Assembly: GCF_014385065.1 (NCBI RefSeq)
Contig: NZ_JACRTA010000002.1
Location: forward strand, 62,001 to 126,000
Source: Lentihominibacter hominis
Lineage (GTDB): Bacteria > Bacillota > Clostridia > Peptostreptococcales > Anaerovoracaceae
Direction: 5' to 3'
DNA length: 64,000 bases
The notes under the pieces are model-generated. The model saw only the letters and a program-made list of their open reading frames with translations. It had not been told where the DNA came from and did no database searches. Below are positions 14,988 to 23,800 of the stretch, one piece after another (positions within the stretch are counted from its first letter, which is position 1; every line of letters begins with the position of its first letter). The translations under genes and the position numbers were made by a program.

Positions 14988-15758
14988 ATGAACAATTTAA
15001 CAGTATTTAAAAACGAGCAGTTTGGAGAAGTAAGGGTTATAGAACAGAATGGCGAGCCGTGGTTTATAGGCAAAGACGTAGCTGACATATTAGGATATAC
15101 AAATTCCAGAGACGCTTTAGGAAGCCATGTTGATGATGAAGACAAGAATACCGTAGCAATTTCCGACGGAAAAAGAGGTAATCCAAACTAAACCGTCATT
15201 AACGAATCCGGCTTATACAGCCTTATTCTTTCCAGCAAGCTGCCGCAAGCAAGACAATTTAAAAGGTGGGTAACAAGTGAAGTGCTTCCATCAATCCGCA
15301 AACATGGTACATATATGACACCTGAAAAGATAGAGGAAGTACTCCTTAATCCAGATACAATTATCAGCCTTGCACAAGAATTAAAGGATGAAAGGGCTTT
15401 AAGAAATAGATTACAGGATAAAATTGAGGAGGATAGACCAAAGACTATATTTGCCGATGCTGTAGCAGCTTCAAAAACATCTATTCTTGTTGGAGATTTA
15501 GCAAAACTGATAAAACAGAATGGTGTTGATACAGGGCAGAAAAGGCTATTTCAGTGGTTAAGAGAAAATGGATATCTTATCAAAAGAAAAGGTGCCGACT
15601 GGAATATGCCAACGCAGAGAGCAATGGATAAAGGGCTCTTTGAAGTTAAAGAAACAGTTATAACTCATGCTGATGGACATACTTCAGTAAGTAAGACTGT
15701 TAAGGTTACAGGTAAGGGTCAGCAGTATTTTATCAACAAGTTTCTGGAGGTAGCATAA
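14988..15758 (+). pseudogene. Phage antirepressor (BRO-N plus KilAC/ANT), interrupted by one stop codon
   Basis: The first part (MNNLTVFKNEQFGEVRVIEQ ... FIGKDVADILGYTN) is a BRO-N DNA-binding domain. It stops at TAA 15189-15191 after GKRGNPN. The same frame continues without shift as TVINESGLYSLILSSKLP, which is the rest of BRO-N, then a C-terminal antirepressor domain ending FINKFLEVA at 15758. Intact relatives read straight through here, so a single nonsense change (for example CAA to TAA) is the simplest reading. A restart at 15282 would yield only the C-terminal domain. Loss of this protein may weaken induction. Confidence 0.88.
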
Positions 15759-15759
15759 A

Positions 15760-15993
15760 ATGGCAACAAAAAGTTTTTTTAGATTGGAAAATTTAAGTGT
15801 CAGAGCTGATGGATTAAGCAGTATGGCACACGCTCTAAGGGATTGTTTTATTGAAGGTCCTAATGCCCCTGAAACATATAACGATGCAATAGATTTATTA
15901 TCAAACTTAATGTATGACTTTAAAGAAGAGTTAAATGAGGTCATAGGCGAGATGTGCAAGGAACGTAAAGAGGCTAAAAATAATATGTCGTAA
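15760..15993 (+). CDS. Hypothetical phage protein
   Basis: 77 residues, mostly helical and acidic (LSSMAHALRDCFIEGPNAPE, YDFKEELNEVIGEMCKER). GGAGG precedes the ATG, which follows the antirepressor stop by 1 nt. No family recognised. Confidence 0.5.
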   Translation: MATKSFFRLENLSVRADGLSSMAHALRDCFIEGPNAPETYNDAIDLLSNLMYDFKEELNEVIGEMCKERKEAKNNMS

Positions 15994-16044
15994 AGTAAAA
16001 TTGTAGTAAATTCAAGTTGCCCACAATGCCCGTTTTTTCTGATG

Positions 16045-16128
16045 TATAATGATATCAAGTAAAAGTGGCTTTGAACAGATTTTTTTAAGAGAGAAACTAT
16101 TAGAGACGGCAAACACCGTCTCTTTTAA
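16045..16128 (+). promoter_or_regulatory. Late leader: -10 box followed by a terminator-like hairpin
   Basis: TATAAT at 16045-16050 has no good -35 box, as expected for an activator-dependent late promoter. AGAGACGG (16102-16109) and CCGTCTCT (16116-16123) form a hairpin followed by TTTTAAT, an intrinsic terminator. It stands between the -10 box and the terminase genes. Either it ends the early transcript, or late genes need antitermination. Confidence 0.55.
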
Positions 16129-16152
16129 TATGCAAAGAAAGGAGCGAGCCTG

Positions 16153-16587
16153 ATGGCTAAGGGAAAATATGAATATTGGCTAACACCAGAAGGCTTGTTG
16201 AAGCTGGAAGGGTGGGCAAGAGATGGCCTTACGGATAAACAGATTGCAGAGAATATTGGAGTAAGTGAAAGGACTTTCACAGGATGGAAAAAGAATTATC
16301 CTGCCATTTATTCCGTCCTAAAAAAGGGAAAAGAGGTTGTCGACCGTCAAGTTGAGAACGCATTGCTTAAAAGGGCATTGGGCTATACCTATGACGAAGT
16401 AACCATAGAAGGTGGTGTTGAGACGAAGAGAGTTACAAAAGAAGTAGCACCAGATACTACGGCGCAAATTTTCTGGCTTAAAAATCGCAAGCCGGAAGAC
16501 TGGCGGGATAAACGGGAGATTACGACCAATGATAACGATCAGGTCATGGATTTCATAAAGGCTATGCGTAATGATTCAGCTAAGTAA
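16153..16587 (+). CDS. terS: Terminase small subunit
   Basis: 144 residues. Helix-turn-helix LTDKQIAENIGVSERTFTGWKK (about 26-47) recognises the packaging site; the C-terminal part (VAPDTTAQIFWLKNRKPEDWRDK) is characteristic of small terminase subunits in Firmicutes phages. AAAGGAG precedes the ATG; the end overlaps terL by 17 nt. Confidence 0.85.
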   Translation: MAKGKYEYWLTPEGLLKLEGWARDGLTDKQIAENIGVSERTFTGWKKNYPAIYSVLKKGKEVVDRQVENALLKRALGYTYDEVTIEGGVETKRVTKEVAPDTTAQIFWLKNRKPEDWRDKREITTNDNDQVMDFIKAMRNDSAK

Positions 16588-17800
16588 AAAACAAATTGAG
16601 TATACGCAGAAAGCTAACCACCGATGGAATATAAAATCAGGCGCGGTGCGCTCGGGCAAGTCGTTTGTGGATATCGCGAACGTTATACCCGAACGGATTA
16701 TCAGCCGAAAAGATAAAAGCGGGTTAGTAGTTATTGCCGGTGTGAGCAGGGATACGGTTGAGAGAAATGTTCTACAGCCTATGCGAGAGATTTACACCGC
16801 AAAGCGCGTAAGCCCTATAAACGTAAGCAAGAATACCGCAACGCTTTTCGGACAGGAAGTATATTGCCTGGGCGCTGAGAAAATAAACCAGGTAGCGAAG
16901 ATACAGGGCGCAAGCATTAAATACTGCTACGGCGATGAAATAGCAAAATGGAACAAGGAATTTTTTGAGATGCTGAAATCTCGAATGGATAAGCCATATT
17001 CCTGCTTTGACGGGGCATGTAATCCGGAGTTTCCTACGCACTGGCTCAAGGAGTTTTTGGACTCAGACGCAGACATATATTTGCAGCACTACAGGATTTT
17101 CGACAATCCGTATCTTGACCCCGGTTTTGTGGAAAATCTGTGCAAGGAATATGACGGCACGATATATTATGACAGATATATCGAGGGCTTGTGGAAGAGA
17201 GCCGAGGGCGCGATATATAGGAAATTTGCGGACGCGCCGGATCGCTTCAAAGTCGTGCCTGATATCGGTAAGATAAGCAAAATCGTTGTCGGGGTAGACT
17301 TTGGGGGCAATAGCTCCGGCCATGCTTTCGTGGCGACGGGGTTTATTGGATACGGCAAGGTGATTCCGCTGATGTCACGGCGAATTATGCAGAAGGACTA
17401 TCCTGAGCCAATTGACAGCAGCACGCTGGATAAGCTGGTATGCGAGTTTGTTGGCGCCATAGAAGAAAAATATGGCAAGGTGGATGAGCTTTACTGGGAT
17501 AACGCCGAGACCGTACTCGGTAACACGATCAGAAACGCTGTAGAAAAGCACTTTACTCACGTTATCGTGAGACCGGCGAAGAAAATACGAATAAAAGATA
17601 GAATCGACTGCACCGTCAGACTTATGGGCGCGGGGCGTTTTTTTATTACAGAAGACTGCGAGAGCCTGTCAGGGGCGTTTCAGGAGGCCGTCTGGGACAG
17701 TAAGACCGACGAGAGGCTTGACGATGGCAGCAGCGATATAGATAGTCTGGATGCGTTTGAATACACAATCGAGCGCGACATCAGGTATCTAATTGAGTGA
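16571..17800 (+). CDS. terL: Terminase large subunit (PBSX/SPP1 type)
   Basis: 409 residues. The packaging motor: Walker A SGAVRSGKS near 22-30, a coupling region with YGDEIAKWN near 118-126, and a C-terminal nuclease domain with VVGVDFGGNSSGHAF near 239-253. Length and layout match PBSX-type large terminases. It starts inside terS without a clear ribosome site. Confidence 0.93.
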   Translation: MIQLSKKQIEYTQKANHRWNIKSGAVRSGKSFVDIANVIPERIISRKDKSGLVVIAGVSRDTVERNVLQPMREIYTAKRVSPINVSKNTATLFGQEVYCLGAEKINQVAKIQGASIKYCYGDEIAKWNKEFFEMLKSRMDKPYSCFDGACNPEFPTHWLKEFLDSDADIYLQHYRIFDNPYLDPGFVENLCKEYDGTIYYDRYIEGLWKRAEGAIYRKFADAPDRFKVVPDIGKISKIVVGVDFGGNSSGHAFVATGFIGYGKVIPLMSRRIMQKDYPEPIDSSTLDKLVCEFVGAIEEKYGKVDELYWDNAETVLGNTIRNAVEKHFTHVIVRPAKKIRIKDRIDCTVRLMGAGRFFITEDCESLSGAFQEAVWDSKTDERLDDGSSDIDSLDAFEYTIERDIRYLIE

Positions 17801-17808
17801 GGGCAGAG

Positions 17809-19167
17809 ATGTTTGAAGGGATAAAGACATTTTGGAGGGCACTTAGAGCGATGTTTAGCACTACGGACATAAAGCGTATAGTTGGCGGAGACGTTGCGCT
17901 CACAGAAGAGCTTGTCGAGAGGATAGAGCTGTGGGATGCTATGCTGAACGGCAGAGCGCCATGGAACAATAGAGCCCCGTCTCTTGGTATAGAATCCGGC
18001 ATATGCAGGGAGTTTGCCGACATTGCCATAAACGAGATGGAGGCAAAGGTTGATAATGAAAATCTTGATAAACTTTTTCGGAAGGCAATAAAGGATTTAA
18101 ATGAGAATCTGCAAGAGGGAATCGCTCTTGGCTCCATGATAATAAAGCCGATGATGGGTGGCGCTGTAGAGTACGTATCGGCGAAAGATTTTATACCGAT
18201 AAAGTTTGATGCGGACAGGCTGGTAGACTGCGTATTGATTGAGCGTAAAAAGCTGGAGGCGAATAAATATTTTTTCAGGACAGAGCGGCATACCCTTACA
18301 GATCAGGGCTTGCGAATCGAAAATAAAGCGTATTTCAGCGCAACGGCTGCGAACCTTGGAACGCAGACATACCTGACGGACATTCCGGAGTGGGCTGGAT
18401 ACCCAGAGGATATCACGTACCCCGGCATGGACAAAATGGACTTCGGTTTTTATAAAAACCCGATTAAAAACCGCGTAGATGAAACGGACTGCGGAGTATC
18501 AATCTATTCGGGCGCGGCAGTGGACAGAATACGCAAAGCAGACATTCAGGCGGCAAGGTATGACTGGGAGTATGAATCCGGGGAGCGCGCCATACATGTG
18601 GATGAAAGAGCTCTGAGAAGAGAACATAACGGCCGCGTCTATGTGGACAACTTAGACCGGCGCCTTTACCGGGGCTTGAATATAGATGCAGAAAAAGGCG
18701 ACTTGTTCAAGGAATATTCGCCTGAGATGCGAGACGAAGCATTTAACCGCGGCCTTGAAAGCTACTACAGGCAGATAGAATTTATCGTCGGGTTGGCCTA
18801 CGGCGATCTTTCCGACACACAGAATGTAGATAAGACCGCGACCGAGATAAGGGCTGCGAAGCAACGTAAATATAACAGAGTATCCGCGATTCAGGAGAAC
18901 CTTAAAAACTGTTTGGAAGGTCTGGTCGACGCCATAGCATTTTACAACGGCTTATACACTACAGGATACAGCTTCTCGTGCTCGTTTAACGACTCGATTC
19001 TTACAGATGAAGAGGCAGAGAGAAACCAGGACAGGCAAGAAGTGTCTATGGGCGTTATGCGTCTTGACGAGTACAGGGCTAAGTGGTACGGCGAAGACCG
19101 GGAGACCGCACTCGCAAACCTCCCTGAGCAGTCAAACCCCATACTGGATAATATCGACATGAGGTAG
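17809..19167 (+). CDS. Portal protein (A118-like)
   Basis: 452 residues. It forms the ring through which DNA enters and leaves the head. It follows terL by 8 nt and precedes the minor capsid gene. The region VSIYSGAAVDRIRKADIQAARYD and the C-terminal LTDEEAERNQDRQEVSMGVM fit portal proteins of A118-type phages. ATG 17809 has GAGGGCAGAG upstream; a GTG at 17797 has no site. Confidence 0.85.
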   Translation: MFEGIKTFWRALRAMFSTTDIKRIVGGDVALTEELVERIELWDAMLNGRAPWNNRAPSLGIESGICREFADIAINEMEAKVDNENLDKLFRKAIKDLNENLQEGIALGSMIIKPMMGGAVEYVSAKDFIPIKFDADRLVDCVLIERKKLEANKYFFRTERHTLTDQGLRIENKAYFSATAANLGTQTYLTDIPEWAGYPEDITYPGMDKMDFGFYKNPIKNRVDETDCGVSIYSGAAVDRIRKADIQAARYDWEYESGERAIHVDERALRREHNGRVYVDNLDRRLYRGLNIDAEKGDLFKEYSPEMRDEAFNRGLESYYRQIEFIVGLAYGDLSDTQNVDKTATEIRAAKQRKYNRVSAIQENLKNCLEGLVDAIAFYNGLYTTGYSFSCSFNDSILTDEEAERNQDRQEVSMGVMRLDEYRAKWYGEDRETALANLPEQSNPILDNIDMR

Positions 19168-19171
19168 ATTG

Positions 19172-20707
19172 ATGAGCTACAGGGATAAATACGCAGACGA
19201 TATTGAGGGGCTGTTTTCCGAGCTTGAAAACCGGGTTATGGCGGATATCGTCAGGCGGATAAAGAAAGAAGGGCAAATAACGTCTACAGCGGATTATCAG
19301 GTGCGGAGGCTTCACGATATGGGTTATTCCTCAGACGAGATAGAAACACGCCTGAAAAGAGCCCTAAACGCCTCATACGGTGATATCTGGAAGCTCTATG
19401 ACGATGTGGTGGAACAGGAGTATACGAGAAACAAGAAAATATACGAACAGATAAACGGCGAGTTTGTGCCGTACGATGAAAACGAACAACTGCAACAGCA
19501 GATCGAGGCCGCGAAGAAACAGGCGGGGAGAGATATTGAAAACATGACAAAGACTTTAGGCATAGTGGAAAGTGTCGGCGGACAAATGACATTCCTGCCG
19601 CTTACCGAATTTTACCGTAAAACGTTAAGCGCTGCGGTATTGGATATAGCTTCCGGGGCATTTGATTATAATTCAGTCTTGAAACGGACAGTAAACACGC
19701 TGGCAAATAGCGGCATACGAACAATAGACTACACAAGCGGATATACCAGCAGGCTTCCTGTTGCTGCAAGACGCGCGGTCATGACTGCCGTCTCCAAGAT
19801 GGCGGGTGAAATATCCGAAATGAACGCGGAGAAACTGGGCACTGAATATTTTGAGGTCACATACCACAGTGGCGCAAGACCGAGCCATAGAAAATGGCAG
19901 GGTCGGGTGTACTCGAAAAGAGATCTTGTACGGGTTTGTGGTCTTGGTGATAAGACAGGACTCAAAGGAATAAATTGCTATCATGACTATTATCCGTTTA
20001 TCCCTGGCGTGTCGAAAAGACAGTATTCTGACAAATGGCTCAGGGAGCAGGAAAAGCTCGAGAAGAAAAAGAAAACCTTTAAAGGCAAAGAGTATACACC
20101 GTATGACGCCAAACAGAAACAGAGGCGCATGGAGACGTCTATGCGAGCGCAACGACAGAAGGTCAGACTCCTTGAAGAAGGCGGGGCAGACCCGGACGAC
20201 ATCATAATAGCGAAGGCGAGATATCAAGGGCAGCTTCAGGAGTATAAGCAGTTTTCAAACGCGATGGGACTTAAAGCTCAGATGGAGAGAGTATATATTG
20301 ATGGTTTAGGAAGAGTGGCATCAGGTGGTAAAATTCAAATAAATAGGAGTGCAAAAGTCTCAAAGCGTGGTATAATAAACCAAAGAGACTATGACGTACC
20401 CAAAGGCCTTGGCGCTGCGGCAAAGCGGTACGATGTTCGCTTATTGCAAGGCGGTAACGCAAGCATTAAAGAAGGTAGCAAGATCACGAAAATAAAGACC
20501 TTTGCGGGGAAGGGAACAGATAAAGAGATTCGCGACCGCTTTGATCTCGAAGCGCAATACGGTCACCCTGCCGATTCTTGGCAAAAGAATAGGGGTGAAG
20601 CCGTTGTTGTTCATAAAGGTAAGGAGCGAAAAGCTGAAATTCATTGGTACGAAGCAGAAGGCGAGAAGGTAAGAATGAAAGTAAAGAGGTACTTTGATGA
20701 AGGTTAA
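19172..20707 (+). CDS. Minor capsid protein with toxin-like C-terminal domain
   Basis: 511 residues. Residues 1 to about 370 match the phage minor capsid 2 type (YHSGARPSHRKWQGRVY, GINCYHDYYPFIPG). The last 130 or so residues are different: ITKIKTFAGKGTDKEIRDRF, then YGHPADSWQKNRGEAVV and AEIHWYEAEGEKVRMKVKR. I recognise this tail as one that recurs at the C-termini of phage capsid proteins and polymorphic toxins, probably an RNase-type domain; I cannot name the family for certain. A small acidic gene overlaps the 3' end by 11 nt and may be the immunity gene. The ATG at 19172 is preferred to TTG 19169. Confidence 0.82.
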   Translation: MSYRDKYADDIEGLFSELENRVMADIVRRIKKEGQITSTADYQVRRLHDMGYSSDEIETRLKRALNASYGDIWKLYDDVVEQEYTRNKKIYEQINGEFVPYDENEQLQQQIEAAKKQAGRDIENMTKTLGIVESVGGQMTFLPLTEFYRKTLSAAVLDIASGAFDYNSVLKRTVNTLANSGIRTIDYTSGYTSRLPVAARRAVMTAVSKMAGEISEMNAEKLGTEYFEVTYHSGARPSHRKWQGRVYSKRDLVRVCGLGDKTGLKGINCYHDYYPFIPGVSKRQYSDKWLREQEKLEKKKKTFKGKEYTPYDAKQKQRRMETSMRAQRQKVRLLEEGGADPDDIIIAKARYQGQLQEYKQFSNAMGLKAQMERVYIDGLGRVASGGKIQINRSAKVSKRGIINQRDYDVPKGLGAAAKRYDVRLLQGGNASIKEGSKITKIKTFAGKGTDKEIRDRFDLEAQYGHPADSWQKNRGEAVVVHKGKERKAEIHWYEAEGEKVRMKVKRYFDEG

Positions 20708-20858
20708 GTATATCGGTGAAGATGTTATGCCTCTGGATTTAATACCGGGAAAAACTTATGCGTGCTTAGGAAAAGAGTATGACATGTATAGGGTTATAGA
20801 CGAGACCGGAGAGGATTATTTATACCCAGAGGAAGCGTTTGAAGTTTTAGAAGAATAG
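20697..20858 (+). CDS. Small acidic protein, probable immunity partner
   Basis: 53 residues, strongly acidic: MKVKYIGEDVMPLDLIPGK, then YDMYRVIDETGEDYLYPEE and FEVLEE. The pattern GK-Y-x-n-YRVIDE-GEDYLYP recurs in small proteins found beside toxin domains. It starts inside the capsid-toxin gene and ends before two terminators, so it is cotranscribed only with that gene. Function inferred. Confidence 0.6.
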   Translation: MKVKYIGEDVMPLDLIPGKTYACLGKEYDMYRVIDETGEDYLYPEEAFEVLEE

Positions 20859-20904
20859 TTGGGGTAGAGGAATAAAGCAAGCGTTTATATAATCCACGGA
20901 ACGT

Positions 20905-20936
20905 ACTCGGCTGTCCTTCGGGCGCCGGGTCTTTTT
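20905..20936 (+). terminator. Terminator 1 after the minor capsid / immunity genes
   Basis: ACTCGGC (20905-20911) pairs with GCCGGGT (20924-20930, one G-U pair), followed by CTTTTT. Confidence 0.65.
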
Positions 20937-20949
20937 ATAAGATAACTGA

Positions 20950-20978
20950 GACCAGTCAAATATGGCTGGTCTTTTGTT
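20950..20978 (+). terminator. Terminator 2 before the scaffold gene
   Basis: GACCAG (20950-20955) pairs with CTGGTC (20966-20971), followed by TTTTGTT. Together with the hairpin 20 nt upstream it should reduce read-through into scaffold and capsid unless late transcription is antiterminated. The rest of 20859-21067 shows no gene. Confidence 0.65.
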
Positions 20979-21067
20979 ATACAAAATTTGCTGATCTGCG
21001 GGCGTATGAGCGCAGAGCGCTGAGCCAAGAGATAGGCGTAAAAAATCGTAGGCGAGAAAGGAAACGA

Positions 21068-21631
21068 ATGAAAAGAGAATTTTTAGAAGGGCTTGGACTG
21101 GAAAAGGAAGCTATCGACCAGATTATGGCTGAAAACGGCAAGGATATCGAAGCCGAAAAAGCAAAGGCGACAGCCGCCGAAGCTGACAGAGACAAGTATA
21201 AGGAGCAGCTTGATACCGCAACAGCGGAGCTTGAAAAGTTTAAGGACGTGGAGCCGGAAGAAATGCAGGCGACTATCGAAAAGCTACAGGCAGATATCAA
21301 GGCCAAAGACGAGGAGTACGCTGCTAAGGAGGCCGACCGCGTTTTCAGGGACGCGGTAAAAGAAGCGATATCGGCGGCCGGCGGCAGAAGTGATAAGGCT
21401 ATAATGGCTATGCTCGACCTTGATACGCTTAAAGGCAGTAAGAACCAGAAGAATGATATCAAGGCCGCGCTTGAAGAGGTGAAGAAGGATAACGACTATC
21501 TCTTTAAGAGTAAGGAGCCGATAGATAATCCTAATCCTACAGGTCCGATAGGAGGAGGCGGCGGAGCCGGAGGAAGCTCGTCCGCGCTTAGGGCAGCAAT
21601 GGGACTGCCAGAAGAAAATGGAGGTAAATAA
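21068..21631 (+). CDS. Scaffolding protein (phage GP20 type)
   Basis: 187 residues. A long charged coiled coil (about 25-100) is followed by a flexible glycine run GPIGGGGGAGGSS near the end, as in GP20 scaffolds. It directs capsid assembly and leaves before DNA packaging. AAAGGAAACGA precedes the ATG. Confidence 0.85.
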   Translation: MKREFLEGLGLEKEAIDQIMAENGKDIEAEKAKATAAEADRDKYKEQLDTATAELEKFKDVEPEEMQATIEKLQADIKAKDEEYAAKEADRVFRDAVKEAISAAGGRSDKAIMAMLDLDTLKGSKNQKNDIKAALEEVKKDNDYLFKSKEPIDNPNPTGPIGGGGGAGGSSSALRAAMGLPEENGGK

Positions 21632-21634
21632 ATA

Positions 21635-22528
21635 ATGGCAAACAGCATAACTTTAGCAAAAAATTATATCAGCCTGCTTGATGAGGTATATAAGAAGGCG
21701 TCGCTCACGTCTGTTCTGGATAGCGACGCGTCTACAGCAAGGCAGGGAGCAAACGCAAACGAGATCATGGTACCGAAGCTTTCCATGGATGGCCTTGCAG
21801 ACTATTCCAGGAATGACGGTTATATCAAAGGCGACGTGACGTTCAACTGGGAAACTGTTAAATTCAACTACGACAGAGGTAGATTGTTTGAGGTTGACAG
21901 CATGGATGATGAGGAGACTGTACAGCTCGCTTTCGGAAGACTTGCGTCTGAGTTCGTAAGGACGAAAGTAGTACCGGAAGACGACGCATTCACGTTCGCT
22001 ACTCTTGCCGGCATATCCGGGATATCTAAGGTTGCCACTGGGGCTACGCTTTCGGATGGCGCCGGAGTAATGGCGGCAATCAAAGCAGGCGTTGATACGA
22101 TGGATGAGGACGAGGTACCGGATGAGAACAGATATCTGTTTATCACGCCGACGAACCTTTCCGCTATCAGGGCGATGGATACCACGAAGTCCAGGGAGCT
22201 GCTTGACGGATTTACGCAGATCGTGAAGGTGCCACAGAGCAGATTCTATACGGCGATCGACCTGTATGATGGCGCAGACCATACAAGCTCTGAGGGCGCC
22301 GATGAGACTATCGGCGGATACGTCAAGGCATCGACTGGTAAGGATATCAACTTCATGATAATCCACAAACCGGCCGTACTTAAATACTGGAAGCATACCG
22401 CGTCCAACATAATCACGCCGGAAGCTAATCAGAGGTCTGATGGGTATATCCAGAAGTACAGAAAGTATGGTCTGGTCGACGCCTATGAGAATAAGCTTGC
22501 CGGTATCTATCTGCACTATAAGGCGTAA
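21635..22528 (+). CDS. Major capsid protein
   Basis: 297 residues. It begins MANSITLAKNYISLLDEVYKKAS, a common start of capsid proteins that follow GP20 scaffolds, and has an HK97-like layout (central TFNWETVKFNYDRGRLFEVD, later YLFITPTNLSAIR). No protease gene is present, in line with a separate scaffold. GGAGGT precedes the ATG. Confidence 0.88.
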   Translation: MANSITLAKNYISLLDEVYKKASLTSVLDSDASTARQGANANEIMVPKLSMDGLADYSRNDGYIKGDVTFNWETVKFNYDRGRLFEVDSMDDEETVQLAFGRLASEFVRTKVVPEDDAFTFATLAGISGISKVATGATLSDGAGVMAAIKAGVDTMDEDEVPDENRYLFITPTNLSAIRAMDTTKSRELLDGFTQIVKVPQSRFYTAIDLYDGADHTSSEGADETIGGYVKASTGKDINFMIIHKPAVLKYWKHTASNIITPEANQRSDGYIQKYRKYGLVDAYENKLAGIYLHYKA

Positions 22529-22538
22529 GAGGTTCGGC

Positions 22539-22679
22539 ATGGCGAAAAGGATAGGTCTAACTTTTGCGGAAAAACGCGCGTCGCGAGCCGGAAAGGCCGG
22601 CTCCCCGGCGCAGGTAAAACCGCAACCGGTAAAAGATAAAAAAGAAAAGAAAGACGAGCCGCGGGGGGTAACAAAATGA
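22539..22679 (+). CDS. Small basic head protein, 46 residues
   Basis: MAKRIGLTFAEKRASRAGKA, then a lysine- and proline-rich end. GAGG lies 7 nt before the ATG, and its TGA overlaps the next ATG. Such short basic proteins often follow capsid genes; the role is unknown. Confidence 0.55.
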   Translation: MAKRIGLTFAEKRASRAGKAGSPAQVKPQPVKDKKEKKDEPRGVTK

Positions 22680-23059
22680 ACAGGTATGCGGACTACGAGT
22701 ATTATATAGATACCTATTGCGGGGATATGATAGAGGTACATTTTAATAGGCAGATCGTGAGAGTAAGTAGCTTTATAGATTATATCACCTTCGGACGTCT
22801 TGGCGGTCCAGAAGCAGCACCAGAGGAGGTAAAATACGCGGCCTGTGAGATGTGCGACGTCCTACAAGCTTACGAGGACGCAAAGGTCGAGGGAAGGGAT
22901 GTGCAGTCCGTGAGTAATGCGGGGTACTCTGTAACTTTTGCCGGGTCCGCGGATACAGGCGGCGCGAATGCCGAGATGAACAGGATAGCGCAACGGTATA
23001 TACCGGCACATCTGTTATCTATGTGTGTGTATGAGAAAGGGCGGCGGTTTGATGAGTGA
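22676..23059 (+). CDS. Head-tail connector protein (gp6-like)
   Basis: 127 residues, helical with a middle EVKYAACEMCDVLQAYEDA and QSVSNAGYSVTFAG, typical of connector proteins that close the portal. Position just after the capsid genes supports this. Confidence 0.68.
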   Translation: MNRYADYEYYIDTYCGDMIEVHFNRQIVRVSSFIDYITFGRLGGPEAAPEEVKYAACEMCDVLQAYEDAKVEGRDVQSVSNAGYSVTFAGSADTGGANAEMNRIAQRYIPAHLLSMCVYEKGRRFDE

Positions 23060-23441
23060 TACGCTTTTCGGCGATGTCGTTACACTGTACAACCATTATG
23101 ACGGTAAATGGTATCGGACAGTCCTCACCGGCGTGCAATGGACAGAGAAGACGACGAAAACGGTTGACTCTGACGGAAAAATGCACGTTAATCCCGAAAT
23201 CGGACTTACGGTACCATATCGCGCCGGATATGTACTGAAAAAAGAGTATGTAGGACGCGGGTTTACCTTTGGGCTTGACAATCTTGATGTTGTCGTACTT
23301 GGCTGCTGTGAGGCCGAGATAACAGACGATTACACAATAACGGACTTAAAGCGCGATTACGAAAGCGCCGCGACAATATACACCGTGTCGGACAATACTC
23401 TAAGACCGCTTTTAAAGCATTGGAGTGTGAGCGCGAAGTGA
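23052..23441 (+). CDS. Head-tail joining protein
   Basis: 129 residues, beta-rich (VVTLYNHYDGKWYRTVLTGVQW). It resembles small proteins placed second in the connector block of A118-like phages. Start ATG 23052 overlaps the previous stop. Confidence 0.55.
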   Translation: MSDTLFGDVVTLYNHYDGKWYRTVLTGVQWTEKTTKTVDSDGKMHVNPEIGLTVPYRAGYVLKKEYVGRGFTFGLDNLDVVVLGCCEAEITDDYTITDLKRDYESAATIYTVSDNTLRPLLKHWSVSAK

Positions 23442-23800
23442 AAATAAAGATAAAAACAAAAGTACTGGTGAACGCTGCAAAGACAGCAAAGCAGCGGGGC
23501 CTTGGTATAGGCGGCAAGGCTCAGCAGTTTATAGATAGCGAAGTGCTGAGACTCTGCGAGCCAAATGTACCGAAACGGGGCAGCGAGTTGATACGGTCCG
23601 GCATTCGTTCGACGGTGATCGGGCAGGGGCAGGTAATTTACAACACCCCTTACGCCCGACGCTGGTATTACGAGCCCGCGGATTTTAGCGAAGCGCCTAA
23701 GCGCGGTAACTATTGGTTTGGCCGCATGATGAATGAAGGCGGCAGAGAGTCTATCCTGAAAGGCGCGGCGGCCGTATGTGGCGGAAAGGCAGGCAAATAA
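23438..23800 (+). CDS. Minor capsid / head-tail joining protein with GTG start
   Basis: 120 residues. TPYARRWYYEPADFS near the middle and WFGRMMNEGGRESILKG at the end are usual in the HK97 gp10-like/minor capsid family. The GTG overlaps the TGA of the gene before (GTGA), so translation is coupled. Confidence 0.62.
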   Translation: MKIKIKTKVLVNAAKTAKQRGLGIGGKAQQFIDSEVLRLCEPNVPKRGSELIRSGIRSTVIGQGQVIYNTPYARRWYYEPADFSEAPKRGNYWFGRMMNEGGRESILKGAAAVCGGKAGK

